From the NCBI GenBank assembly GCA_021295655.1, contig JAGWBX010000022.1:1-34707 (forward strand): 34,707 nucleotides of DNA, given 5' to 3'. Source of the stretch: Candidatus Latescibacterota bacterium (lineage in GTDB: Bacteria; Latescibacterota; UBA2968; GCA-2709665). Made by a program: the position numbers and the translations under genes. The first letter of the stretch is position 1, and each line of letters opens with the position of its first letter. The notes beneath the pieces are model-generated. The model saw only the letters and a program-made list of their open reading frames with translations, was not told where the DNA came from and made no database searches. Positions 7,907-15,985 of this stretch are shown in pieces.

Positions 7907-9463
7907 ATGGCCGAAGCCACACCGGAGCTTCTACAACTGACCCGCAAAGACTTCGTTTCCGACCAGGAGGTCCGCTGGTGTCCGGGATGCGGGGACTATG
8001 CCATACTGGCGCAGATGCAGAGGGTGCTTCCCGAACTCGGAATTCCCCGGGAGGAGATTGTCTTCATCTCCGGAATCGGCTGTTCCAGCCGTTTTCCGTA
8101 CTATATGAACACCTATGGCGTGCACTCCATTCACGGGCGCGCGCCTACGCTCGCCTCGGGCCTTAAGGTGGCCAATCCGGACCTGCACGTATGGGTGATC
8201 ACCGGGGACGGCGACGGCCTGTCCATCGGCGGAAATCACCTGCTGCATATTCTGCGCAGAAACGTGGATGTGAACATCATTCTCTTCAACAACCGTATCT
8301 ACGGCCTTACCAAGGGGCAATACTCGCCCACGTCGCTGCCCGGCCACAAGACGTATTCGTCGCCCATGGGCTCCATCGAACAGTCCTTCAATCCCATCTC
8401 CGTTGCCATCGGCGCCGAGGCCACCTTCGTCGCGCGTTCCGTCGACAGGAATACCAAGCACCTTGCCGAAATGCTCCGACGGGCGGCCGCACACAAGGGC
8501 ACGTCGTTTGTCGAGGTCTACCAGAACTGTAACATCTACAACGATGGCGCGTGGTTCCACATTACCGAAGCCGACGTCAAGGACGACAACACGTTAATTC
8601 TCGAAGACGGTCAACCGATGGTTTTCGGAAAGGAGCGGGACAAGGGTGTCCGGATAAACGACCTGCGTCCGGAAGTCGTGCCGCTGGGCAACGGTACATC
8701 CGAAGGCGACCTGCTGGTACACGACGAGTCCGCGGATCCGCCCGCGCTGGCATACATGCTGAGCCGTATGGAATATCCGGATTTTCCAGTGCCGCTGGGG
8801 GTTCTCCGCTGCGTGGACCGACCTGTTTACGAGGAGGAAATCCTCTCACAGGGTCGCGCCGCCGTCGCGCAGCACGGAGAAGCCGATCTGTCCACACTCT
8901 ATAATGCCGCCGATACCTGGATTGTATCGGAAGAGGACAGCGTGCCGGTTGAGCGGGACGTCGCGGAGGAAATAGAGACGGATATCCCGGATATCGTCCC
9001 GGGTATTGGCGAAGTGGACCCGATAGACCCGAAGGGTGAATTCGAGCGTCTGGTGATCGATCCGATCTCCACGGTGAAGCTTCACACGCCGGAATTCATC
9101 ATGCCGGGGGCCTCAATGCTCGAAGCCATGCTGCTGATGGAGGAAAAAGAGGCCGGCTGTCTTCTGGTTTCCGAGGACGGCGTCGCCCTTCAGGGCATCC
9201 TGGCGGAAGGAGACTTCTTCGTCAAAGTCGTGGGTAACGACATCGATCTGGCAACCACGCGCGTCGAAGACGTGATGACGCCAAATCCGACAACCATGAG
9301 ATTGTCGGATCCCATCGGATACGCGCTGCATCTGATGGACCTGCACGGCTACCGGCATATCCCGGTCGTCGACCCCGGCGGACGGGTCGTCAAGGTGGTG
9401 TCGTTCAGGGCGGCGCTCGAGTTCTTCACGCAGCTATACGACAACGGGGCAAACGGAAACTGA
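7907..9463 (+). CDS. korB: 2-oxoacid:ferredoxin oxidoreductase beta subunit with C-terminal CBS pair
   Basis: 518 residues, against roughly 280-350 for ordinary KorB. Residues ~1-260 are the thiamine-diphosphate and [4Fe-4S] domain: cluster cysteines C25 and C28 (WCPGCGD), C59 (GIGCSSR) and C208 (QNCNIYN), and the ThDP/Mg motif GDGDG (100-104) ending at NN. Then come a variable segment to ~340, an acidic linker (EEDSVPVERDVAEEIETD region), and from ~383 two CBS repeats (IDPISTVKLHTPEFIMPGAS; VEDVMTPNPTTMRLSDPIGY; YRHIPVVDPGGRVV). The start at 7907 has GGAG upstream. The extra CBS module, with a free CBS protein encoded two genes earlier, suggests nucleotide control of this enzyme. A 13-bp terminator follows. 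No separate ferredoxin-like delta subunit is present. Confidence 0.93.
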   Translation: MAEATPELLQLTRKDFVSDQEVRWCPGCGDYAILAQMQRVLPELGIPREEIVFISGIGCSSRFPYYMNTYGVHSIHGRAPTLASGLKVANPDLHVWVITGDGDGLSIGGNHLLHILRRNVDVNIILFNNRIYGLTKGQYSPTSLPGHKTYSSPMGSIEQSFNPISVAIGAEATFVARSVDRNTKHLAEMLRRAAAHKGTSFVEVYQNCNIYNDGAWFHITEADVKDDNTLILEDGQPMVFGKERDKGVRINDLRPEVVPLGNGTSEGDLLVHDESADPPALAYMLSRMEYPDFPVPLGVLRCVDRPVYEEEILSQGRAAVAQHGEADLSTLYNAADTWIVSEEDSVPVERDVAEEIETDIPDIVPGIGEVDPIDPKGEFERLVIDPISTVKLHTPEFIMPGASMLEAMLLMEEKEAGCLLVSEDGVALQGILAEGDFFVKVVGNDIDLATTRVEDVMTPNPTTMRLSDPIGYALHLMDLHGYRHIPVVDPGGRVVKVVSFRAALEFFTQLYDNGANGN

Positions 9464-9490
9464 TTCAGGCGCCCGTCGAACTGAATTGAA

Positions 9491-9520
9491 GAAGCCTCGG
9501 ACGCGGACGTCCGGGGCTTC
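9491..9520. terminator. Terminator between convergent operons
   Basis: GAAGCCTCGGACG pairs with CGTCCGGGGCTTC over 13 bp (one G-U pair) around a 4-base loop. It sits 27 bases after the korB stop and before the end of the convergent DUF309 gene. The T-rich tail is short on either strand, so it probably acts in both directions with moderate strength. Confidence 0.7.
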
Positions 9521-9556
9521 TCTTGCGTGGGATTCAATTTCCTGTCCCAAAAATGC

Positions 9557-10021
9557 CTAACCGTCCTGCGGACGCCTGTAAGCCACCCCCGCCACCAGAT
9601 CCCGCGGGAATTCATCCATCCTTCCCGGTCCCAACCGTTTCACCTCCGCCAGCCCCTGTTCGATTCTTCGTTTGAGCGCGCCGACGTCCACACCCAGAAA
9701 GCGGGCGGGAAACTGCTTCAGTTTGTAATATGAATTATTGTAGTGCTTCACTGTCCCGTGGTAGATTCCTCGTCCAAGCTGATGGTACGCCGCCGCCAGC
9801 TGAATCAGGCCCTGAAAGAAAATCCGGCTCGGCTCGGCATGCCTGCGCCATACCTGCTCCCAGGCCTCGTGGCTTTCCCAGTGCTCCCGACAGTTGAAAA
9901 GCGCTACGCCCTTTTCAAAGTCCGCCCAGTCCTCATCCGACATCGGGGGCTCAACCACGTCCGCCGCACTGATGCGGTATGCCCGCTTCACCCTCGCCGA
10001 TTTCAGATCGTGTTCTCCCAC
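9557..10021 (-). CDS. DUF309 domain protein
   Basis: 154 residues. The family pattern is clear at residues ~36-85: FEKGVALFNCREHWESHEAWEQVW followed by FFQGLIQLAAAYHQL. The conserved glutamates and histidine of WESHEAWE are characteristic. DUF309 proteins are small helical cytoplasmic proteins of unknown function, found in bacteria, archaea and plastids. The start is GTG at 10021 with GGAGG 7 bases upstream, only 3 bases after the stop of the M14 gene, so the two are translationally coupled. It is the last gene of a three-gene minus-strand unit. Confidence 0.9.
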   Translation of the reverse strand: MGEHDLKSARVKRAYRISAADVVEPPMSDEDWADFEKGVALFNCREHWESHEAWEQVWRRHAEPSRIFFQGLIQLAAAYHQLGRGIYHGTVKHYNNSYYKLKQFPARFLGVDVGALKRRIEQGLAEVKRLGPGRMDEFPRDLVAGVAYRRPQDG

Positions 10022-10024
10022 GCG

Positions 10025-10762
10025 CTACCCTCCGGACTGCACCGCCAGCATCGCGTCCAGCGCGACAAGGTGCGCCCGGACCCGTACATCCATTGCCAGC
10101 GCGGACGGCGTCTCGGACGTAATCAGGCGATCCGTGTACGCATTCTTGAACAGCACGATCGGCACGCCGCCGCCAAGACGCCGCTTTTCCACCTGCAGGT
10201 TCGGAAATATCACGCCGTTCAACGCGGTTTCGCCCTCGATCGTCGTTCGTGTATTCAGCGGACAGACCCCGGCCACCTGTTGCGTAATCGCGGGTCCGGC
10301 AGGCGCCAGTCCGCGAACCTGTTCGTAAAGATAGTACCCCGGACTCTCCCAGTCTTCGTGCAGATCCATTACCGCCGCGAACTTCCTCCCGCGAATAAAT
10401 CGCTTTAAAAGGCCGATCTCCGGTACGTCGTCGCGAAGAAATGCCCAGTTGATGTCCACGTTCTGCGCATTCGACCGGGTATTGTGAACATATCCGCAGG
10501 GATTCAAGCAGGGTATCACGAAAAACCGGAATCGATCCAGCCATTGCTCGCATCCCGTCTCCAGGAAAGCCAGAGCCCCCTCGGTTCCCGCCGGTTCATC
10601 GCCGTGGGTTCCGCCATTGATGTAAATCGCGGGAAGGGAGGGATCGGTGCAAAGCGTTACACAAAAGACCGGAAAGCCGTCTATGCGGTCCAGCACGTCG
10701 ATTCGGGTATCCCGGCGCGAAAGCGCCTCGGTGCGCATGACGACGTCATTGTAGTCACGCAT
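10025..10762 (-). CDS. M14 family zinc carboxypeptidase / aspartoacylase-like deacylase
   Basis: 245 residues, compact as in the succinylglutamate desuccinylase/aspartoacylase branch of M14. Zinc ligands are visible as H53 and E56 in GGTHGDEPAG and the His of VMDLHED; a candidate catalytic Glu lies in ITSETPSAL. The substrate-carboxylate motif usually written D-x-N-R reads VDINWAF, so the Arg is replaced by Trp. That suggests a substrate other than a free C-terminal amino acid. The start at 10762 is preceded by GAGGTG. It lies 43 bases after the sulfatase-like gene and 3 bases before DUF309. The reaction is an amide hydrolysis; the substrate is unknown. Confidence 0.85.
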   Translation of the reverse strand: MRDYNDVVMRTEALSRRDTRIDVLDRIDGFPVFCVTLCTDPSLPAIYINGGTHGDEPAGTEGALAFLETGCEQWLDRFRFFVIPCLNPCGYVHNTRSNAQNVDINWAFLRDDVPEIGLLKRFIRGRKFAAVMDLHEDWESPGYYLYEQVRGLAPAGPAITQQVAGVCPLNTRTTIEGETALNGVIFPNLQVEKRRLGGGVPIVLFKNAYTDRLITSETPSALAMDVRVRAHLVALDAMLAVQSGG

Positions 10763-10805
10763 GGAAGTTCACCTCATACCCCTGCCAGCCCGATAATCGC
10801 GGGAT

Positions 10806-12125
10806 TCAGGCAAACATCTCCCTGCCGAGCGTAATCCCGTGGGCTTCCACGGGGTCTAAGGTCCTTCCGGCGCGAGCCAGCCGCCGGGACAACTCCGAGG
10901 CCAGGATTTCACCCATCTCACGCGTCTTGCCGGGCAGTTCCCGCGCCAGATTCCGCTGCTCCGAGGGATCATTGTTCAGATCATACAATTCCCGCGTGGG
11001 ATTGCCGTAAAAATCGGGCTCCAGCGCGGCGATCAGCTTCCACCCGCCTTCGCACACCGCCCATTTGGCCATCCAGGTGCACTCCTGCGAAAGCAGCAGC
11101 GTCCCGTCTTCACGATCCGACCCGCCCCGAATGAACGGGAGCAGCGAACGCCCGTCCATCATGCGCGGGACCGGCAGCCCGGCGCCTTCAAGAACCGTCG
11201 GCGCAAGATCCGTGTGTTGCGCCAGCGACCGGATGCGGCTTCCATTGACGTTGCCCCCCGGCCAACGCACAATCAACGGAACGCGTATATCGCTCTCGTA
11301 CAATCCATGGTGATCGAAATAGATGCCGTGCTCGCCCAGTTCCTCGCCGTGGTCGCTGAAAATGAACACCGCTGTTTCTTCCGCGATACCCAGATTCTCA
11401 AGCGCCCCCAGCAACTCCCGGATTCCATCGTCAACACATCTCACCTCCGCATCGTACTGGCTGCGTACGAATTCGATGTCGGTGATCTGCGCGCCTGCCG
11501 CATCCGGCCACTCCAACGCCATCCGCCCAAGCCATCCGGACGTCCACCAGCTTCTCAGGGGCCGCCGGTAAAAATCGTCCAGGCTGCCCCTGTTTTCTAC
11601 CGTGGGATCGCTGGCGTAAAAGAGGTCTCTGTATGCCACGGGAGGCATGTAGGGCGTGTGAGGATCCCAATAGTGTACGAAGAGAAAAAACGGCTCGCCG
11701 CCATGGGCATTCAGCCACTCGACGGCCAGTTCATTAAACCGAAAACATTCGGGATAGCTTCCCGCCTCCCTCGGATTCAGACACACATCGAATCCCCGGG
11801 AAAACCAGGGTTTGTGATGCTCCGCCAGATTGTCTACCGCGGCCGTGGCGTACCCGGCCCGCTGCAGGAATTCAGGAAGAAAGGGGGCGCCCTTACCCAG
11901 ACACGAACGACCCCGGTGCGCCACGATCCCGTGGGTGGTGGACCACTGTCCGGTAAACATGCACGTAAACGAGGGTTGCGTGGGGATGGACGGCGCATAG
12001 CAATTCTCGAACACCGTGGATCGGTCCGCGAACGCATCGATGTACGGCGTGGTGGGCCGGTCATATCCGTAGCATCCGAGTCGATCCGCTCGCAGGCTGT
12101 CGACGGCGATCATCAGGAAATTCAT
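10806..12125 (-). CDS. Sulfatase-like hydrolase with threonine at the nucleophile position
   Basis: 439 residues of the alkaline phosphatase/sulfatase superfamily (PF00884 type). The metal site is visible as VDSLRAD at the N-terminus and FSDHGEELGEHG in the middle. The catalytic motif C/S-x-P-x-R, counted back from the conserved TG, reads T49-Q-P-S-F, so the residue that becomes formylglycine in true sulfatases is Thr and the following Arg is Phe. Thr nucleophiles occur in LtaS, EptA and NPP members of the superfamily. The enzyme may therefore be a phosphodiesterase, phosphonate hydrolase or transferase. No signal peptide or membrane segment is seen, so it is probably cytoplasmic. ATG 12125 has AAGG 7 bases upstream and is preferred to GTG 12131. 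It leads the operon with M14 and DUF309. Confidence 0.88.
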   Translation of the reverse strand: MNFLMIAVDSLRADRLGCYGYDRPTTPYIDAFADRSTVFENCYAPSIPTQPSFTCMFTGQWSTTHGIVAHRGRSCLGKGAPFLPEFLQRAGYATAAVDNLAEHHKPWFSRGFDVCLNPREAGSYPECFRFNELAVEWLNAHGGEPFFLFVHYWDPHTPYMPPVAYRDLFYASDPTVENRGSLDDFYRRPLRSWWTSGWLGRMALEWPDAAGAQITDIEFVRSQYDAEVRCVDDGIRELLGALENLGIAEETAVFIFSDHGEELGEHGIYFDHHGLYESDIRVPLIVRWPGGNVNGSRIRSLAQHTDLAPTVLEGAGLPVPRMMDGRSLLPFIRGGSDREDGTLLLSQECTWMAKWAVCEGGWKLIAALEPDFYGNPTRELYDLNNDPSEQRNLARELPGKTREMGEILASELSRRLARAGRTLDPVEAHGITLGREMFA

Positions 12126-12239
12126 CCGCACGCCTTCACAGTTAACCTTGATTCGTCATGCTTCGGGGAAGTAATACCGAAAATACGCAAGTGGATAATG
12201 GTGATTTGACGGCTGATTACCAGGATACACCAGGTCACT

Positions 12240-12341
12240 GGACGTACACTGAAAAAACATCCTCTTTGACAACCATTACGCCCCGTTTCAGGGGCTTTCA
12301 CCGCGTCGCCAGGTTGCTGTTTTTCTCGATTTGGGGTTAAT
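12240..12341 (+). repeat. Dispersed intergenic repeat, copy 2
   Basis: This copy matches 1-104 in the same orientation. It contains the full stem-loop GCCCC-GTTTCA-GGGGC (12280-12295). It fills most of the 265-base gap between the nuclease-like gene and the sulfatase-like gene. On the minus strand no T-run follows the hairpin, so it does not look like the terminator of the nuclease-like gene. Confidence 0.75.
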
Positions 12342-12390
12342 CCGGACGGCCGAGGCAACCCCTGGGAAGATTCTTTCACTTCGCCTCCCG

Positions 12391-13281
12391 TCAGTCCGTC
12401 CGGACCACCCAATCCTCGAATTCCAGGCTTTCGGACAGTTGCCAGGCCGTCAGGTAAAGCGACGCAGTAAACTTCACCGCCTCCCGTGCACGTTCCATAC
12501 CGAAGGCCACCACCTCGGGTACCGGCGTCCACTCGCCCTCACCCGCAGGCGGCAATCGACCCTCCAGACCATATACGGCGTCGACCAGCGACCTGCTGTT
12601 TTCTATCTGTGCGGCAATTCCGGTCATCAGGCTGTCCAGCACGACCGGCTCCAGACCCGATGCCAGGTCGCCGGGCGCCGGGTTGATCCTGCGGATCAGA
12701 TCGTCCACTTTGTATTGTATGCCCCTGGATTGCATGACGCCGTCCGGACCGGGACGTCCGTTGAAGTACATGGTCACGCGCAGCGGCTGACAGAGATCCT
12801 GAGCGTAATGCGCGAGAAACCCGGCGTACATCAGACATTTGTGCCTGATGTGGCGATTGTCCGGCCAGCGCCTGTGCTCTGCAAATGCCACTGCCAGCCT
12901 CTGCGTCCATTCGGCTACCGAATAGGGCAGGAAACCGACCTTGTCCGGCGCGATGCCCTGGTCCGCGCATCGTTCAAGAAACCTGCTGCGATCAGCCGGC
13001 AGCGACGGGTCATTCAGTCGTTCCGGATTGAAATAGTGTTCGGGACCCTCCGCACGGCGCAATAATGGCGTACCGCGGTTCCGCGCCAGGTCGGGGTCCC
13101 ACACAAAGTGTGCGATTGCGTCGCCTCCGTCCCGGAAGAAGCCCGGCATCCGCTCCGGAAGCGAGGCAACGGCCGCTCTGCAGAGGATGCTGTGTCCGCG
13201 GACCCACCAGCCCTGCGCGGCGCTCGTGTTCAGGACGACCAAAGCCAGTACGAAAGGCCATCTCGCCATTGTGGACCTCAT
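12391..13281 (-). CDS. Secreted S1/P1-nuclease / phospholipase C-like zinc protein
   Basis: 296 residues. The signal peptide is MARWPFVLALVVLNTSAAQG, leaving a mature N-terminus of WWVRGH. An N-terminal Trp, whose amino group binds zinc, followed by a GH motif, is the hallmark of the P1 nuclease/zinc phospholipase C fold. Further zinc-ligand candidates are GPEHYFN (E/D-H-Y), the helix AGFLAHYAQDLCQPLRV (H-x3-D, as in HyxGDxHQPLH), and the Asp/His-rich region around FVWDPD. The mature protein would act outside the cytoplasm on nucleic acid or phospholipid. ATG 13281 and ATG 13269 are both possible; neither has a strong ribosome site. It is monocistronic, with the repeat element downstream and a palindromic element upstream. 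Confidence 0.75.
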   Translation of the reverse strand: MRSTMARWPFVLALVVLNTSAAQGWWVRGHSILCRAAVASLPERMPGFFRDGGDAIAHFVWDPDLARNRGTPLLRRAEGPEHYFNPERLNDPSLPADRSRFLERCADQGIAPDKVGFLPYSVAEWTQRLAVAFAEHRRWPDNRHIRHKCLMYAGFLAHYAQDLCQPLRVTMYFNGRPGPDGVMQSRGIQYKVDDLIRRINPAPGDLASGLEPVVLDSLMTGIAAQIENSRSLVDAVYGLEGRLPPAGEGEWTPVPEVVAFGMERAREAVKFTASLYLTAWQLSESLEFEDWVVRTD

Positions 13282-13307
13282 ATATGCGCGTCAACCCGGT
13301 TCCCCAA

Positions 13308-13387
13308 CAGCCCGTTGAAAAAGTCCATCCGGACTACGTCCGGCCCTTGTGGCCGAACACCTGCGTTGCGACTTTTTCAACGGACTG
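13308..13387. repeat. REP/MITE-like palindromic element next to selC
   Basis: 18-base terminal arms CAGCCCGTTGAAAAAGTC (13308-13325) and its reverse complement with one mismatch (13370-13387) enclose ~44 bases. Inside are a second perfect hairpin (CCGGAC-TAC-GTCCGG) and GGCC-CTTGT-GGCC. The whole would fold into a branched cruciform. It has the size and shape of REP or MITE elements dispersed between genes by transposases. It lies between the nuclease-like gene and the terminator of the selenocysteine tRNA. Confidence 0.7.
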
Positions 13388-13464
13388 CTAAGCGGGAAAT
13401 CAGCGATCCGATATTCCGAATCCGAAGGTACATCGTCGCATCTTTTTTGTCAACGACGGGTAAA

Positions 13465-13496
13465 GAAGCGGAGGCCCCATGTGAGACCTCCGCTTC
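13465..13496 (-). terminator. Rho-independent terminator of the selenocysteine tRNA
   Basis: On the minus strand GAAGCGGAGG and CCTCCGCTTC pair perfectly over 10 bp around a 12-base loop, followed by TTTA. It begins 6 bases after the tRNA 3' end. Confidence 0.8.
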
Positions 13497-13502
13497 CGAA
13501 AA

Positions 13503-13600
13503 TGGCGGGAATGTGTGGGAATCGAACCCACCCAGCGTGTGATTAGCACGCCGCAACGGGTTTGAAGCCCGCGAGGGCCACCAGTGCCCCATCCACTCCC
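13503..13600 (-). tRNA. selC: Selenocysteine tRNA (anticodon UCA)
   Basis: 98 nucleotides, including an encoded CCA (13505-13503), far longer than ordinary tRNAs. The acceptor stem GGGAGTG pairs with the 3' strand before G-CCA; the last pair of an 8-bp stem is a mismatch. The anticodon loop is CTTCAAA, with UCA at 13565-13563, reading UGA. A long variable arm has the stem GCGTG/CACGC. The T arm is GTGGG-TTCGATT-CCCAC. These are the diagnostic features of bacterial tRNA-Sec, which SelA converts from seryl- to selenocysteinyl-tRNA and SelB delivers to UGA codons. selA and selB lie 7.7 kb upstream on the same strand, which supports the call. The gene is 24 bases after the efflux ATPase stop and has its own terminator. 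Confidence 0.95.
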
Positions 13601-13624
13601 GCACAAAGAGCGGGCTGCCGGCGA

Positions 13625-14302
13625 TCATGGCACATCTACTTCATCCAGACGGCCGTCGAGAATGCGCACGGTTCGCCCTGCGTATCGGGCGATCTGTGCT
13701 TCGTGTGTTACCAGGATGATGGTGTCACCCCTATTGTGCAACCCATTGAAGATTTCCATGATTTCGGCCCCGGTTTTGGAATCCAGGCTGCCTGTCGGCT
13801 CGTCGGCAAGAATAATGGCTGGGTCGTTTATGAGCGCCCGGGCTATCGCCACTCGCTGGCGCTGACCGCCCGATAGCTCATTGGGTCTGTGCAACAGACG
13901 GTCTGCCAATCCCACTCGTTCGAGTTGCTCGGTAGCACGGGCTCTGCGCTCCGTCAGTGGCGTTGCACAGTAGATTAGAGGAAGGGCCACATTCTCAAGA
14001 GCGGTCGCGCGGGGCAGCAGGTTGACAGTCTGAAAAACGAATCCGATCTTGCGATTACGTGTTTCTGCGAGCCGGTCGTCGTCCAGGTCCGCGACACTTT
14101 CGCCGTCCAGGAGATATTCGCCGGCAGTCGGGGTGTCCAAGCATCCGATAATGTTCATTAAAGTGGATTTCCCTGACCCGGACGGTCCCATTATGGCAAT
14201 GTATTCGGAAGCTGCGATCTGAAGGCTTACGTTCTGCAACACCGCGACGTCCTGAGTACCCATCTGATATGTCTTGTAGATATGTCTAAGGTCAATAATC
14301 AT
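13625..14302 (-). CDS. MacB/LolD-type ABC transporter ATPase
   Basis: 225 residues. Walker A is GPSGSGKST (39-47), the Q-loop VFQTVNLLP, signature [15 protein letters not shown], Walker [14 protein letters not shown], and the H-loop His in LVTHE. The DEPTGSLDS form and length match ATPases that serve MacB-type (FtsX-fold) permeases in tripartite efflux. The start at 14302 ([12 protein letters not shown]) is at the family's usual position and overlaps the end of the TolC-type gene by 11 bases, so translation is coupled; in-frame starts further upstream add a leader unlike the family. It energises the permease two genes upstream from the inner face of the cytoplasmic membrane. It is the last gene of the efflux operon, just before selC. 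Confidence 0.95.
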   Translation of the reverse strand: MIIDLRHIYKTYQMGTQDVAVLQNVSLQIAASEYIAIMGPSGSGKSTLMNIIGCLDTPTAGEYLLDGESVADLDDDRLAETRNRKIGFVFQTVNLLPRATALENVALPLIYCATPLTERRARATEQLERVGLADRLLHRPNELSGGQRQRVAIARALINDPAIILADEPTGSLDSKTGAEIMEIFNGLHNRGDTIILVTHEAQIARYAGRTVRILDGRLDEVDVP

Positions 14303-15842
14303 CGGAACTCTCTGCCCACAAAGGACCATTCCTGTCATCGACGAGACTACGGTCTTCCTCAAAATCGTAAAATGTCTGGCGTTTCAGATCCGCCACCGCC
14401 AGCTGATACTGGATATAGGCGTCGAGATACGCCTGCCGGGAATGTGTAAGGTCGTCCCAGGTTCGCGTGAGATCCTGTGCTGAAATGTCCCCGTTCTCAA
14501 ATCTGGATCTGTCGATTTCATAACTTCGCAACGCGACGTCTTCGCTTTTTTTGAGAACCTCCAGCCTGTCTCGCGCTTCTCGAAGCCTGGCGATTACCCC
14601 GCGTATCTGCAAAACCACCTTCTGGCGCTCGTCTTCCAGGTCGAGTGAACGCTGGTCCAGCTTAGTCTTTGCCGAAGAAACCCTTGCTCTATTCAGGCCC
14701 GAATCCCACAGTGGTACCGTAAGCGTAAAATTCATGCCCAGGTTACGGGGGCGGCGCCGAAGGTCCTGCCAACTGGCATCCATCAGGTCGGACGTAGAAG
14801 TATTTTCGGGTAACGCATTGGTAAACCCCGTCCGCTCATACGACGCTGAGAATTCTCCGCGCAAAGTACCGTCTGCCCGGGTCTCCCGTAGGCTGATTTC
14901 TGCGAGACGTCGACCAATTTCGCGCTGTCGGAGGGACGTGCTATGGCGCAGGCCATGCGAAATCGCGCTGCCTTCGTCAATCTCAAAAATCTTAAGATTC
15001 ATGTCCGGGCGAACGGTCAAACTGTCGTCGAGCAACAGGCCAAGCGCTAGTTTGAGCCGGTCGGAGTTGCGCGCCACTCTGCCCTCAGCCTGGAGAAGCT
15101 GATTCTGGCTGCGTGACATTGCGACTTCCATCTGGAGTGCTTCGACCTCGGGAATCAGTCCTGCCTCGTATTTCTTCCGTGCCAGGTCAAAGGAATGTGC
15201 TTTCTGGATCAGTGCTTCCCGAGCAATCTCAAGAAGGCGTTGTGCGCTGTAGAAATCGTAAAATTCCTGAGTGATCTCGTAAATAATATCGAGTTGAGCG
15301 CTTGTGAATACACGTTGCCGATCTTCCAGTTGCAATCGGGCACGTTCCAGATTGAGTTTGAGGCGGTTCGGCGCAAACAGGGGCTGTCGAAAGCGAACAC
15401 TGAGAGTACTGAAAAAACGTTTGCTGCGATCGGGAAGATTGATCTGTTCTTGAAATACGGATTCTCGAAGTTGCCGAAAATTGGATCCAAGTGTCAATTC
15501 TCCGTCCGTCATAACAAAGGGTTTCGCGACGGAAACGGACCCAAACCATTGGAGCATTCCTATCTTGTTGTATATTGGTAACTGATTTGGCACACGAATC
15601 GCCTGTACGTTCTCAATGTAATCTGGCGCCCGCAGAGACAGATGCATTCGCGCCCGCGTGCTGCGTTTTGCAACTTCCATTCCGAATCTGGCGTCTTGAA
15701 GGTCCAGCCTAAGATGACGCGCGCGATAACTCTCATCCAAGGCAAGCGCAATAGCGTCGTCAAGTGTCACGTCAAGCGTACGCGTCTGCGCCGCGAAAGA
15801 TGTCCCGAGGTAGAACATAAGACAAATCGCCTTAAGGCGCAT
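14292..15842 (-). CDS. TolC-family outer membrane efflux protein
   Basis: 516 residues. A short signal peptide ([20 protein letters not shown]) precedes two long TolC-type repeats rich in heptads. Typical stretches are [23 protein letters not shown] near the N-terminus and [42 protein letters not shown], and later [27 protein letters not shown] and [17 protein letters not shown]. Such proteins trimerise to make the outer membrane and periplasmic exit duct. I choose ATG 15842 because GAGGA lies 5 bases upstream and the signal peptide follows directly; ATGs at 15854 and 15881 are alternatives. It implies a diderm cell. The 143-base gap from the permease contains the 12-base palindrome GCCTTTAAAGGC (15894-15905). 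Confidence 0.92.
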   Translation of the reverse strand: MRLKAICLMFYLGTSFAAQTRTLDVTLDDAIALALDESYRARHLRLDLQDARFGMEVAKRSTRARMHLSLRAPDYIENVQAIRVPNQLPIYNKIGMLQWFGSVSVAKPFVMTDGELTLGSNFRQLRESVFQEQINLPDRSKRFFSTLSVRFRQPLFAPNRLKLNLERARLQLEDRQRVFTSAQLDIIYEITQEFYDFYSAQRLLEIAREALIQKAHSFDLARKKYEAGLIPEVEALQMEVAMSRSQNQLLQAEGRVARNSDRLKLALGLLLDDSLTVRPDMNLKIFEIDEGSAISHGLRHSTSLRQREIGRRLAEISLRETRADGTLRGEFSASYERTGFTNALPENTSTSDLMDASWQDLRRRPRNLGMNFTLTVPLWDSGLNRARVSSAKTKLDQRSLDLEDERQKVVLQIRGVIARLREARDRLEVLKKSEDVALRSYEIDRSRFENGDISAQDLTRTWDDLTHSRQAYLDAYIQYQLAVADLKRQTFYDFEEDRSLVDDRNGPLWAESSDDY

Positions 15843-15985
15843 AGGATTCCTCATGTATCGCGTGAATTTCAATGTAGCCAACCGTCACGGGTTGCCTTTA
15901 AAGGCACACAAATCACCATTGGCGCGGCGACCATCGTACACCGCCCAATCTCGATGGACCCTGGGGTGACGTAACCACTTGAACA

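Noticed and set aside
12158..12340. 60-codon plus-strand frame across repeat copy 2, resembling the start of the first gene
   Set aside because: The similarity comes from the DNA repeat itself; the frame closes at once and has no following domain.
1..12341. Composite transposon bounded by the two direct repeats
   Set aside because: No transposase lies between them, the genes in between are ordinary operons on both strands, and the repeat copies have diverged.
13349..13628. Several short open frames over the selenocysteine tRNA on both strands
   Set aside because: They are frames through the tRNA, its terminator and the palindromic element; none has a ribosome site or protein-like composition.
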